Assembly: GCA_947632345.1 (NCBI GenBank)
Contig: CANROW010000013.1
Coordinates: forward strand, 1 to 34,837
Length of the DNA: 34,837 nt
Direction of reading: 5' to 3'
DNA from: an uncultured Bacilli bacterium
GTDB taxonomy: Bacteria; Bacillota_I; Bacilli_A; RF39; UBA660
Shown: positions 22,302-31,703 of the stretch, piece after piece
Numbering within the stretch: position 1 is the stretch's first letter
Layout: each line of letters starts with the position of its first letter
Position numbers and translations under genes: made by a program
The notes under the pieces: generated by a model
What the model saw: the letters and a program-made list of their open reading frames with translations, nothing else
The model's database searches: none
Told to the model about the DNA's origin: nothing

Positions 22302-23076
22302 AAATGGTCAAGTCCTAGTGTTATTTATCATCATTTTACCGGTATTGTTGCTTGGGGGAGCTTGTCTTGTCGATTCGTCATATATGTTGTACCAAAAAAA
22401 TAGATTAGATAATATTAACAATGATGTCTTAAACAGTTTGAAAAATCAGGATGATGTTTCTTTAGAAGAAGTGCAACGTCTTATTAAACTTAATGATGAG
22501 TCAATTATTAATGATAACCTCGTCGTCGATCAAAATATAACTATTGAAAATCATCTTTTAATTGAAAGTATCTTTGGCAAGATCATCGGTATTAAAAATT
22601 ATCGTGTTGAATCTAAAAAGAGTGTTAAACGTAAAGATGTTGAAAGACTGGTTTTAGATGTTAATCATCTCAGCGATTATGACAATACTAATAATTATCT
22701 AATCCAGAATAATGGTGTCATATATGATAATGGTTTAATTTTTGATGAAGCTAGTCTTTTAATAGATGATGTAACCTTAGATGATAGTTATCGGATAGAG
22801 GTAGCATTCAGTTATGATGGCGACGGTCAATTGTTGGAATTTAACAATTTGTTAGTAAAAATTATGAATGATAAATTGTTTGTCAATGACAGAGAAATCT
22901 ATTCTTTAACTAGCAATAAACTCTATACTTTAGAGATTAGTAATAAGACCATTTATTTGAATGAATCTTCTTTTGCTAATAGTATTGATATCGATAATAA
23001 ACGTGGTGCTTTACTCATTGGTAGTGACTTTAAAGGAATAATAAAATATATAAAAATATATAGTATTGGAAATTAG
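22291..23076 (+). CDS. TadE/TadF-like pseudopilin with LamG-like C-terminal domain
   Basis: 261 aa from ATG 22291, which gives MKNENGQVLVLF in line with TadE; a TTG nine bases earlier is possible. Helix ~8-30 ends with CLVDSSYMLYQKNRLD. The prepilin-like G-Q junction is kept but the +5 glutamate is Leu. Residues ~110-261 are beta-rich, and the end (KLYTLEISNKTIYLNES...ALLIGSDFKGIIKYIKIYS) has the cadence of a LamG/concanavalin-A-like domain. Such domains bind sugars or proteins, so this may be a tip or adhesive subunit of the Tad filament. The LamG reading is pattern-based. Confidence 0.78.
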   Translation: MKNENGQVLVLFIIILPVLLLGGACLVDSSYMLYQKNRLDNINNDVLNSLKNQDDVSLEEVQRLIKLNDESIINDNLVVDQNITIENHLLIESIFGKIIGIKNYRVESKKSVKRKDVERLVLDVNHLSDYDNTNNYLIQNNGVIYDNGLIFDEASLLIDDVTLDDSYRIEVAFSYDGDGQLLEFNNLLVKIMNDKLFVNDREIYSLTSNKLYTLEISNKTIYLNESSFANSIDIDNKRGALLIGSDFKGIIKYIKIYSIGN

Positions 23077-23084
23077 GTGATATT

Positions 23085-23873
23085 GTGGAAATAAAAAAGG
23101 GAAAAATTTTAACAATTACGTCAATGAAGGGTGGCGTAGGAAAGACAACGACCGTTATGATGTTAGCTAATATTTATTCTAAATGTGGGAAAAAAGTATT
23201 AGTTCTCGATTTAGATTTATATAATGGTAATTTAGCTTTTGCCTATAATGCTAAAGTTAGGGGATCCATCTACAACCTATGTGATGATATGGCTAATAAT
23301 CGTTTAAAGAACGGAATTAATGAAGATTATGCGACTAAAGTTGATAAGAATATCTATTTGATATCATCACCTAAAGATCCAAGACAGGCTAATAAGATTA
23401 ATAATAAATATTTGAATAACATTTTAGAGTCTTTAAGATTTACTTATGATGTGATAATAGTTGATACTAGTCATATTTTGAGCGTATCAAATATGATTGC
23501 GTTCAGTAATAGTGATCGCATTGTCGATATCGTTACTAATGACAGTTTTGATTTACAGAATACTAAGACTTTTGTGGCGATTTGTAAGAATATGGAAGTT
23601 GAAAACTTAGTCTTAGTTCTCAATGAAGCAATGGATAATAGAAAAACCTTCTTCACTAATTATGATATCAAGAGCATTACTAAAAAGAGTATTGATTACA
23701 CCATTCCTAGTTCATTATATTTAAAGAATTTTGATCAACTCGTAATGGATGGTAAACTTAGTAATTTTGATGAACAGATAAAAGGAGATGCTAAAAAGAG
23801 TTTTCAAAATTTTGCTTCTCACATGTTGACTTTAATTGAGGATGAGGAGGAAGAAATAAATGAAAAAAACTAA
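23085..23873 (+). CDS. tadZ: TadZ/CpaE-like MinD-type ATPase
   Basis: 262 aa from GTG after AGGTGAT. The deviant Walker A is K15-GGVGKTT with the signature first lysine of the MinD/ParA class; VLDLDLYNGN and VIIVDTSH follow. CpaE/TadZ proteins place the Tad assembly machine in the cell. The receiver-like N-terminal domain of many CpaE proteins is missing, so it is an ATPase-only form. It overlaps the CpaF gene by 14 bases. Confidence 0.87.
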   Translation: MEIKKGKILTITSMKGGVGKTTTVMMLANIYSKCGKKVLVLDLDLYNGNLAFAYNAKVRGSIYNLCDDMANNRLKNGINEDYATKVDKNIYLISSPKDPRQANKINNKYLNNILESLRFTYDVIIVDTSHILSVSNMIAFSNSDRIVDIVTNDSFDLQNTKTFVAICKNMEVENLVLVLNEAMDNRKTFFTNYDIKSITKKSIDYTIPSSLYLKNFDQLVMDGKLSNFDEQIKGDAKKSFQNFASHMLTLIEDEEEEINEKN

Positions 23874-25239
23874 TTGGTTAAACGAGTTTGATATCAAAGA
23901 TTTGGCTTTAGAACAAGAGACAGCGAAAACGGATTATGATGTTTTTGAAGATAAGAATTTACTAGATGATTTTCGTAATCGCATAATTCAAGAGTTAATT
24001 GATAATAAAATTGTCAATTCTGATAATGTATCTAGATATATTAATGAAGAGATCAATCGTATCACTGACGGTTATGATTTGAGTGGTCAAGAACGGAACT
24101 ATCTATTCAATTTGATTGAGAATGAGATTAATGGTTATGGACCCATTACCGAGTTGTTGGAAGATAGTAATGTTACCGAGATAATGATTAATAGTCCTAA
24201 TGAAATATACATTGAAGTAGATGGTGTTCTATCACGAGATAATAGTGTTTCATTCATCAATAATGATCACATCATTCGAACGGTTCAAAGAATTATTCAA
24301 CCCCTTGGTCGAACGATCGATTCCGCCAATCCGATGGTCGATTCAAGATTACCAGATGGGTCAAGAATTAATGCGATTATTCCGCCTTTATCTGTAAAAG
24401 GACCAGTTGTTACTATCCGTAAATTTAAGAATGATATGGACAATATTGACGCTTTGATTGGTAACGGAACATTAACCCCATATATGGCCCGTTTCTTAGA
24501 TGCCAGTGTCAATGCCAGATTAAATATTTTGGTGTGCGGTGGTACGGGTAGCGGTAAAACGACGCTTTTAAACGTTTTATCCAATTTTATTGGTAACGAG
24601 GAAAGAATTATCACGATTGAAGATGCGGTTGAACTCCGTTTGAATCAAGAACACGTCATATCTTTAGAAACGAAAAGTGTCAATTATGATCAAGCTGGGG
24701 AAGTTACTATTCGGGATTTAGTTCGCAATTCTTTAAGAATGCGTCCTGATCGCATCATCGTTGGTGAAGTTCGTGGTAAAGAAGCTTTTGATATGCTTCA
24801 AGCAATGAATACGGGTCATGATGGTAGTATCACGACCTTGCACGCCAACGGTTGTAATGATGCCTTGAATCGTCTTGAAACAATGATTTTGATGGGAGAA
24901 ATTGAATTGCCAATCAAAGCCATTCGGGGTTATATCGAAAGCGCTATTGACCTCGTCATATCCATTGAGAGATTGAGTGATGGTAAAAGAAAGATCACAT
25001 CTATTTCCGAGATCGTCGGTTTTGATGGTGATAGTATTGAACTAAAAGAAATATTCGGTTTTATCAAACATGGTATGACGGAAAATCGGGAAGTAAATGG
25101 TGAATTCGTTTTCCACGAATATGTACCACGTGTATATCACAAGATTAAAAGTCGTGGTATTGATACTGTTGATGATTTGTTTGAAGGAATTATCCAAAAA
25201 GAAGAGAAGAAAAATAAAAAGACGAAAAGTCAAAAATAA
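23860..25239 (+). CDS. tadA: TadA/CpaF-type secretion ATPase
   Basis: 459 aa. The hexameric motor that drives pilus assembly. An N-terminal domain of ~100 residues precedes the core: NEIYIEVDG, RLPDGSRINAIIPPLS, Walker A GGTGSGKTT (~residues 226-234), Walker B-like EDAVEL, RMRPDRIIVGEVRG and TGHDGSITTLHAN. These are complete CpaF/VirB11-family motifs. A lysine-rich tail ends the protein. It is placed between TadZ and TadB, as in most tad loci. Confidence 0.95.
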   Translation: MKKTNWLNEFDIKDLALEQETAKTDYDVFEDKNLLDDFRNRIIQELIDNKIVNSDNVSRYINEEINRITDGYDLSGQERNYLFNLIENEINGYGPITELLEDSNVTEIMINSPNEIYIEVDGVLSRDNSVSFINNDHIIRTVQRIIQPLGRTIDSANPMVDSRLPDGSRINAIIPPLSVKGPVVTIRKFKNDMDNIDALIGNGTLTPYMARFLDASVNARLNILVCGGTGSGKTTLLNVLSNFIGNEERIITIEDAVELRLNQEHVISLETKSVNYDQAGEVTIRDLVRNSLRMRPDRIIVGEVRGKEAFDMLQAMNTGHDGSITTLHANGCNDALNRLETMILMGEIELPIKAIRGYIESAIDLVISIERLSDGKRKITSISEIVGFDGDSIELKEIFGFIKHGMTENREVNGEFVFHEYVPRVYHKIKSRGIDTVDDLFEGIIQKEEKKNKKTKSQK

Positions 25240-25251
25240 GGAAGTGATAAA

Positions 25252-26268
25252 ATGAATAGTGTGCTTGAATTAGTCATCTTTATAATGCAAGTACTTACAG
25301 TAATAATTCTATTTTATTGTTTATATAGGTTATTTCGTTTTCATAAGAAGACAATCTATGAAAAAAGATTTGGTCCTTTTTCTGTAGAATTGTTAGAAGA
25401 TGACACGGAACCTCTTTTTGATGTTATTGTCGATAGTTATTTAAATATGAGAAATAAGTTGTCAAAGTTCTTGATAAGGACCAAGATATTTGATTCTTAT
25501 AGTAAAAAATATGAAAAATATAGTAAGGAAGCTAAAGTGACATTGTTGGATGATATGAATTATATATCAAACAAGATATTTATTGGTTTAGGCTGTGTCA
25601 TACTATTATTATTTTCTTGTATGTTTAAGTATAAAGATATCAGTTTGTTATTTATCTTTACCGTTTTTTTGATAGGTTTCTTTGTTTTAGACATATACTT
25701 AATTGTTATGGATAAGATAAGAAAAATAAGCATTGAAAAGGATATGAATAAAGCAGTTATAATCATGAACAATGCTTTTAAGTCTGGTTATAGCATCATG
25801 CAAGCTATTGAATTAGTGGCAACAGAGCTTGATGGCGCAATCAGTGAGGAATTCAGAAAGATGTATATGGACATAACTTTTGGATTGACAATGGATGTGG
25901 TCTTCAATCGTTTCGCGGAACGAGTTGATTGTGTTGAAGCTCGGTATATGGCGACTTCTTTAACGGTCGTAAACAAGACAGGTGGTAATATTACCCAAGT
26001 GTTTAACGCTGTTGAACGAAATGCCTTTGCTCGAAAAAAACTTAAAGATGAATTGGCCAGTGTCTCAGCTTCGGCTAAAGCTATGTTTAAGATATTGATA
26101 GTAGTGCCAATATTTATTGTAGGATTATTACTTCTATTAAATCCAAATTATTTTTTACCGCTATTTAAAACACCATTGGGATGGTTATGTCTAATTGCTA
26201 GCATTCTTCTCTATGTCATCTATATATTTATAATAAGAAAAATTGTTTATTTGGAGGTAAATTTATGA
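25252..26268 (+). CDS. tadB: TadB-like inner-membrane platform protein
   Basis: 338 aa. An N-terminal membrane helix, a cytoplasmic stretch, two helices near residues 105-150, a GspF-type domain (MNKAVIIMNNAFKSGYSIMQAIELVATEL, then NKTGGNITQVF) and two C-terminal helices. This layout fits TadB, which with TadC forms the membrane platform of the pilus machine. It overlaps tadC by four bases (ATGA). Confidence 0.88.
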   Translation: MNSVLELVIFIMQVLTVIILFYCLYRLFRFHKKTIYEKRFGPFSVELLEDDTEPLFDVIVDSYLNMRNKLSKFLIRTKIFDSYSKKYEKYSKEAKVTLLDDMNYISNKIFIGLGCVILLLFSCMFKYKDISLLFIFTVFLIGFFVLDIYLIVMDKIRKISIEKDMNKAVIIMNNAFKSGYSIMQAIELVATELDGAISEEFRKMYMDITFGLTMDVVFNRFAERVDCVEARYMATSLTVVNKTGGNITQVFNAVERNAFARKKLKDELASVSASAKAMFKILIVVPIFIVGLLLLLNPNYFLPLFKTPLGWLCLIASILLYVIYIFIIRKIVYLEVNL

Positions 26269-26972
26269 TGAATCAAAATAAAAAGCAGATATCATCAAGC
26301 ATTTTCCCCAAAGAAGTTGTTGAAAAATACCAAAGAAAAATCAATTTATTGGGAGGAGAAACCAAATTTGATGCCATTTTTTTCTTAAATGTACGATTAG
26401 TGACTTCCATAATTTTGTTTTTAGTGGTATTATATGTGTTCGAGTTTGGATATTTTCTAGCGCCATTAATCAGTTTTTTATATTTTAATTTATTTTATTA
26501 TTTTACGATTGGTAAAAAAATAAAGAAGAGATGTGATAGATTAGATGTTGAAGCTATGTACTTCTTTGAAATCATGACGTTGGCTTTAGAATCAGGAAAT
26601 AATTTAAAACAAGCTATTCACATATCGTGCGATAATATTGATAATGAGTTGTCTAGGGAGTTTAAAAAAGCTTTAGATGAGATGGAGTTTGGTAAAAGTT
26701 TTAATGAAGCGCTAGATAGTTTGAAGAGAAGAATTCCATCTGATACAATTAATAATATTATTTTAAATATTACGCAGGCTAATATTTTAGGAAGTAATAT
26801 AACTAGTGATATGTATCGACAAATTGATTATATTCGGGATAAAGAAATTCAAAAAGCCAAAGGAATAATTAGTAAGATTCCTTTAAGAGTTTCTGTCATA
26901 TCGGTAATATTTTATATACCGTTAATAATGTTGTTGATTTTATCACCAATGATAATAGAATTTTTAAGTTAG
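26265..26972 (+). CDS. tadC: TadC-like inner-membrane platform protein
   Basis: 235 aa, shorter than many TadC proteins. Two membrane helices near residues 42-85, the GspF-type segment MTLALESGNNLKQAIHISCDNI with EMEFGKSFNEALDSL, and one C-terminal helix ending near the stop. Partner of TadB. No Flp pilin, prepilin peptidase or CpaB-like gene follows; yebC begins 11 bases later. Confidence 0.86.
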   Translation: MMNQNKKQISSSIFPKEVVEKYQRKINLLGGETKFDAIFFLNVRLVTSIILFLVVLYVFEFGYFLAPLISFLYFNLFYYFTIGKKIKKRCDRLDVEAMYFFEIMTLALESGNNLKQAIHISCDNIDNELSREFKKALDEMEFGKSFNEALDSLKRRIPSDTINNIILNITQANILGSNITSDMYRQIDYIRDKEIQKAKGIISKIPLRVSVISVIFYIPLIMLLILSPMIIEFLS

Positions 26973-26983
26973 GAGAGATAAAA

Positions 26984-27703
26984 ATGAGTGGACATTCAAA
27001 ATGGGCAACTATCCATCGTAAAAAAGGATTGTTAGATGCCGAAAGAGGAAAAATTTTTCAAAAAATTGCGAAAGAGTTATATGTAGCCGCTAAAGGAACA
27101 AATGGTAATCCTGATGATAATCCTGGACTACGATTGGTTGTTGAAAAAGCTAAGAGTAACAACATGCCGAAAGATAATATTCAAAAAGCTATTGATAAAG
27201 CTGTTAAATCAGTTGGTGGCGAAGATTATGAATCAGTTCGTTATGAAGGATATGGTCCCAATGGTGTAGCTTTTATGGTTGATTGTCTAACGGATAATCG
27301 CAATAGAACGGCAATGCTAGTGCGTTCAACATTTACGAAGCGTGGTGGAAATCTTGGAACGGATGGTTCTGTTTCTTATATGTTTGAACGGCGTGGAGTT
27401 ATCGTCATTGATAAGATCATCTCTGAAGATGAAGCTATGATGGTTTGTCTTGATAATGGAGCTGACGATTTTATTACTAATGATGATAATTATGAAATAT
27501 ATACATCTCCAGATAATTTTCTCAAAGTTAAAACAGCTCTCGAAGAGGCTGGTGTAAAAGATTTCTTGACTAGTGAAATTACTTATGTTGCGAATAATTT
27601 AATTGAGTTAGATGATGAAGCTACTGAGAAAGTAATGGCACTATCTGATGCTTTAGACGACATTGAAGATGTTCAAAATGTATATCACAATTTAGATATA
27701 TAA
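26984..27703 (+). CDS. yebC: YebC/PmpR family protein
   Basis: 239 aa, full length. The N-terminus MSGHSKWATIHRKKG, KSNNMPKDNIQKAIDKA, YEGYGPNGVAFMVDCLTDNRNRT and a C-terminal TYVANN segment are diagnostic. Members have been described as transcriptional regulators and more recently as factors that help ribosomes with difficult peptide stretches. Ribosome site TAGGAGAG overlaps the tadC stop; a hairpin terminator follows. Confidence 0.95.
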   Translation: MSGHSKWATIHRKKGLLDAERGKIFQKIAKELYVAAKGTNGNPDDNPGLRLVVEKAKSNNMPKDNIQKAIDKAVKSVGGEDYESVRYEGYGPNGVAFMVDCLTDNRNRTAMLVRSTFTKRGGNLGTDGSVSYMFERRGVIVIDKIISEDEAMMVCLDNGADDFITNDDNYEIYTSPDNFLKVKTALEEAGVKDFLTSEITYVANNLIELDDEATEKVMALSDALDDIEDVQNVYHNLDI

Positions 27704-27708
27704 TTTAT

Positions 27709-27730
27709 AAAAAGCATGTAAATGCTTTTT
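27709..27730 (+). terminator. Terminator of yebC
   Basis: AAAAAGCAT (27709-27717), loop GTAA and ATGCTTTTT (27722-27730), then CTTTATAAAA. The stem is a 9-bp perfect match. The T tract lies within the 3' arm, so some readthrough into the next operon is likely. Confidence 0.7.
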
Positions 27731-27750
27731 CTTTATAAAATGGGGGTTTT

Positions 27751-30700
27751 ATGGTGGATATTGAAATAGTTGATGAAAAAAAATCATCATCCAACCAGTA
27801 TAATAGTCAAAAAAATAATATTGAGTTAGATGATCATTTACTAAAAATGCTAACTCCTCATTGTTTAGGATTGTTGAAAAGATTGGAAAATTATAAGAGA
27901 ACGACAGCTAATTATGCTTTTACACAAATTGAAATAAAGGCTTTACTTTATAGTCTTTTGGAAACCATAAATTTATTTGATCGTACTTATGATGAAACGA
28001 TGATTAGAAAAACCCAAAAAGATGTATTTGATGTTTTGGCTTATTTTAGTGCATCATCATTATCTGTGGAACAAAAAAAGTATGTTTGTAAAGTATTTTT
28101 TGAATATATAGGTTCTTACTTTATGAAAAATTATCCTGATGAAAAATATTTCTATGATTTATTGACGAATGATGGAATGTTGAATAATGCGATGATTAGA
28201 TCATACATTTTTTCTGAGAAATCAGCTTATAGAATGCAGCTTACTATTGAAAGAAATATGATTTTATTCATGGTCAGTATGGTCGAACTATTTGCTGGTG
28301 TCGATGATTCAACCCAAGATAAAATCGACTATATATTTCATAGTAGTAGTGAAATTGTCAGTTATTTCTTTTACTCTAATAAAGAAGTAATAGAGTCTTT
28401 TTTCAGTAAAAAAATGCTTGATAATTTTAATAAAGAAACACTTAGCTATTTATACCGAATATATGGTTTTGATGGTATGAATGACGATTTGTCACAAGCT
28501 GATGATAGATATTTAAAAGTCATCAGTGCAATGAGTGATTATATACTTCATACTACAGGAAACAATTTTTTCTTCTTTTACTATTTATTTTCTAATTTAT
28601 ATTCTAAATCGGAAGGATATCAAGAATTTGAAAAATTAGTCATCAATTATTATGATTCTTATTTTGAAAAAGATAAAGAAAAGAACTTTGATGATGCACC
28701 AAATTTTCATTTATTATTAAATTTCCTTTTATGCCAAAAATGTGATATGACGGATAATATTTTTAAAGAACGAAAACTAGATAATCAAAAGAAGTATGAG
28801 GATATATATAAGACAAAAGAATTTAGTACTTCTAATATTCTTGATAGAATGAATAATCTTGTCACACTTCACGAAACAAAGAAATTATATTACCAATTAG
28901 CATATGGTATTAGTTTTGAACAAGCGATGTATATCTGTTCAACCTATGGTGAATATTTAGAAGAATACCAAGACGAAATATCACAAGAAGACCAATGGAT
29001 ATTAGATATGCTCCAAGATATAGTCGCGACCAGTTATATAAGTCTTGAAGAAGTTGATAAAGTTCAAGAGATTCAATGGAAGATTCATAGAATCATCGAA
29101 GAAAATGGTTTTATTGGAAAGATTAAGGATGCTAATTATCCTGTATTACGTTCTTTTCTCAACAGAATGTTTATGAAAAGATATAATGCCAAATTATTTA
29201 AAGTTGATGATAATACGAAGGTTTTGTCCAAAGACAATGGTGTTTTAGTTGTTGATGCCGGCTTAAAATTTAGTATGCTAGTCAGTTGTGTTAATGCTGC
29301 TCAAAATTTCTATGATGAGCAAGAAAATTCCAAAGATAGATATAACACATCGCATTACAGTCATAATCAGGGTATTTGTTGCAGTTACATCAACAATCAA
29401 AATTTAGGGATTATCAGTTTAGATAGACCAATATTAGGTTTTTCTAATTTAAGTGATGATTGTCTCATTTCAATGGGAATAGGTGATATCTATTCTGAAC
29501 CTAGCGAGGTTGATCCTCGTAAAAGTTGTGAAGCTGACTGTTGCTCAGGGACATATTTTACAACGCCTGATAGCTTAATTGATAACACGCGTTTCGGATA
29601 TAATGAACTATTTATAGATCGTTTTTTACCACGAGATGAAAAGGGCGAGATAAAAGTCCAACCGAGCTATATTGTAGTTTATAAGTTTGATGAAAAATAT
29701 CAAAATTCTAAGCATTATAAAAATGGATTAAAAATGGCTCAAGAATTTCATATTCCTATGGTCGTTGTCGATATTTTAAAGGTTAAAGAAAATGAGAAGA
29801 AAATAATCGAGGCAATGGAAGAAGAGTTATTCAGTCAAACAACTGTCAATAAGGATTTGGTTATGAAGATTATGACGCGTTATATGAATAACTATAGTGG
29901 TTCCTTGACGATGACGCGAAGTTCTTCTGAAATAGGCAATCATTGGAATTATTATGAAGATTTTTCGGTATTGGGAATTGATCGATTTCTTTTGAAAGTA
30001 CAAAAACATTTTCGAAATTTAGAACCGAATGAAATTGTTTTGTGGAAAGAAGCCTTAGAAGAAGCATACGAAGTTGAAAAAGAGAAAAATGAACGGGCTT
30101 TAGCGATTGATGGGTATAATTATTCTTTAACTAATGAGGAATTCCTTCTCGATGATGTCATTCTCTTTAAAGAAAAATTAGAAGCTATAGTTAATGATAG
30201 AGCTGACGGCTTATTAAATGGAGATATGAATAACGATGATGTTTCATTTCATTTTTCAGATCTTTCACCAGGTGTTAAAGTACTAATTAACTTAGCTAAT
30301 CTTTTATATCCAGAAGCATATCATATGATACCTACTAATGTTGGAGTTACTGTTAAACCAACTGCTAGTGTCATTAATATGAATGAATGTTTAAAGGAAG
30401 TTTATGGCGCCGTAATGTCTTATTTTTTAAATGATTACAGCAATAATTATTTTACTAATTTGGAATGTGGCGATAGAATTACTGACAATTTTGTTAATAA
30501 TATGTTATATTTAAATAAAGACGACGATGATGTTTTTGTTAGAGAGAGCTTTTCTAACGATATTGCGATTGGTTTACTAAATAATTTAGAACATTTAATT
30601 AGTAGAACAGATTATTATGACTTTATGGAAGTTTTTAGACCAATATTAGATGAGTTACAAACGGAGCAGCAAATACTGGCATTAGAAGATGAGATATCAA

Positions 30701-30804
30701 ATCGTAGAGAAAATTTTCATTCGCTTGTTGAAAAGAATATCGCAATAATACTAGGAGCAGACTTATGTCACACGAAACATGTAAAACAAAAAATAAAAAA
30801 ATAG
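27751..30804 (+). CDS. 1017-aa cytoplasmic protein of unknown function, first gene of a four-gene operon
   Basis: ATG follows GGGGG at 27742-27746. I see no signal peptide or membrane helix. Residues ~30-520 are mostly alpha-helical and hydrophilic. A distinct block at ~530-690 contains SHYSHNQGICCSYI, ILGFSNLSDDCLISMGIGDIYS, a cysteine patch EADCCSG, YFTTPDSLID, NELFIDRF, PSYIVVYKF and FHIPMVVVDI. This block looks like a discrete alpha/beta domain, and I recall similar segments in other large gut-Firmicute proteins without a known activity. The C-terminal ~300 residues are again helical and acidic. The downstream ADP-ribosylglycohydrolase makes an ADP-ribosyltransferase tempting, but no R-S-E or H-Y-E motif set is clear. 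The gene is tightly linked to a kinase-like gene 11 bases downstream. Confidence 0.8.
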   Translation: MVDIEIVDEKKSSSNQYNSQKNNIELDDHLLKMLTPHCLGLLKRLENYKRTTANYAFTQIEIKALLYSLLETINLFDRTYDETMIRKTQKDVFDVLAYFSASSLSVEQKKYVCKVFFEYIGSYFMKNYPDEKYFYDLLTNDGMLNNAMIRSYIFSEKSAYRMQLTIERNMILFMVSMVELFAGVDDSTQDKIDYIFHSSSEIVSYFFYSNKEVIESFFSKKMLDNFNKETLSYLYRIYGFDGMNDDLSQADDRYLKVISAMSDYILHTTGNNFFFFYYLFSNLYSKSEGYQEFEKLVINYYDSYFEKDKEKNFDDAPNFHLLLNFLLCQKCDMTDNIFKERKLDNQKKYEDIYKTKEFSTSNILDRMNNLVTLHETKKLYYQLAYGISFEQAMYICSTYGEYLEEYQDEISQEDQWILDMLQDIVATSYISLEEVDKVQEIQWKIHRIIEENGFIGKIKDANYPVLRSFLNRMFMKRYNAKLFKVDDNTKVLSKDNGVLVVDAGLKFSMLVSCVNAAQNFYDEQENSKDRYNTSHYSHNQGICCSYINNQNLGIISLDRPILGFSNLSDDCLISMGIGDIYSEPSEVDPRKSCEADCCSGTYFTTPDSLIDNTRFGYNELFIDRFLPRDEKGEIKVQPSYIVVYKFDEKYQNSKHYKNGLKMAQEFHIPMVVVDILKVKENEKKIIEAMEEELFSQTTVNKDLVMKIMTRYMNNYSGSLTMTRSSSEIGNHWNYYEDFSVLGIDRFLLKVQKHFRNLEPNEIVLWKEALEEAYEVEKEKNERALAIDGYNYSLTNEEFLLDDVILFKEKLEAIVNDRADGLLNGDMNNDDVSFHFSDLSPGVKVLINLANLLYPEAYHMIPTNVGVTVKPTASVINMNECLKEVYGAVMSYFLNDYSNNYFTNLECGDRITDNFVNNMLYLNKDDDDVFVRESFSNDIAIGLLNNLEHLISRTDYYDFMEVFRPILDELQTEQQILALEDEISNRRENFHSLVEKNIAIILGADLCHTKHVKQKIKK

Positions 30805-30815
30805 GGGAGTTTTAG

Positions 30816-31703
30816 ATGATAAAAAGAGATGATTGTTCACACAATAGTATAATTTATTATGAAGACGAAATGCATCAAGTTTACCTAGGTGGAACAGGCG
30901 ATATGTATCTTGTCCATTTAAATGGTAAAGATTATCTTTTTAAACCGGCCTATCGCAAGAATAGTTTTGAAATTGAGAAATTTCGGGGAATTGTTCAAGA
31001 GTGTGCTTATCACGTACAGTGTTTGATTGATTATCCTTCAGCTATTAGATGTTTTTATGTCGAATGTTGTAATCCCGTTATAGGTAATTCTGTCGTTGGA
31101 GCTATTCAAGATAAGATTGAGACTTTGCCAAATGCAATTGATTATGGAAGAATTCAAGATAGATATATTCATAAATTACCACCATCAGTAATCAATCAAT
31201 TTTTAAGAGAATTTTCAACGGACTATTTATTATGTAATTTTGATGCTCACGGCGGTAATTTTATAACTGATGTGAATGGTGTTGTTAGAGGAATAGATAA
31301 AGAACAATCTTTTCGCTATTTAGATGATGACAGAGCTCAAAAACCAAGTATTAATTATTCGCCAAATACAGAATTGTATGGGGAAAGAGAGCCAATATAT
31401 AATACTATTTTTAGAGCTTATATCAATGGTAAAATAGATATTGATTTTGATATTATTAGAAAATACACAGCTAAAATCGATTCGGTATCTGATGAATTTT
31501 ATCGTACGTTATTTCAGTCATATTGTGATGCTTGCTATGAATATTTTGGTAGTGATCCCATCGCAAAAAGTAATAAGATTTTGAAAAGAAAACAGGATAT
31601 GAGTGACAATATGGAAGAGTTCTTTGAAAAATTAATTGTTATGCGCGATGATAAATTGAAGAATGGTGGAGGAAAAGTTTATGGAAAATATTGGAAAACA
31701 TAA
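30816..31703 (+). CDS. HipA/PI-kinase-like enzyme, unknown substrate
   Basis: 295 aa. A glycine-rich strand pair LGGTGDMYLVHLNGKDYLFKPA supplies a nucleotide loop and K43. The catalytic loop is LLCNF-D143-A-H-GGN148-F, and the metal aspartate is D161 in GIDKEQSF. D...N spacing and the D-KE block match HipA, phosphatidylinositol-kinase and related atypical kinase folds. Whether it phosphorylates a protein, lipid or small molecule is unknown. There is no HipB-like partner, so a standard HipBA toxin-antitoxin is unlikely. ATG follows GGGGAG. The 3' end overlaps the PHP gene by 23 bases, so the two are translated together. Confidence 0.72.
   Translation: MIKRDDCSHNSIIYYEDEMHQVYLGGTGDMYLVHLNGKDYLFKPAYRKNSFEIEKFRGIVQECAYHVQCLIDYPSAIRCFYVECCNPVIGNSVVGAIQDKIETLPNAIDYGRIQDRYIHKLPPSVINQFLREFSTDYLLCNFDAHGGNFITDVNGVVRGIDKEQSFRYLDDDRAQKPSINYSPNTELYGEREPIYNTIFRAYINGKIDIDFDIIRKYTAKIDSVSDEFYRTLFQSYCDACYEYFGSDPIAKSNKILKRKQDMSDNMEEFFEKLIVMRDDKLKNGGGKVYGKYWKT

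Noticed and set aside
30816-31703. Classical HipBA toxin-antitoxin
   Set aside because: Only the kinase-like part is present; the upstream neighbour is a 1017-aa protein, not a small helix-turn-helix antitoxin.
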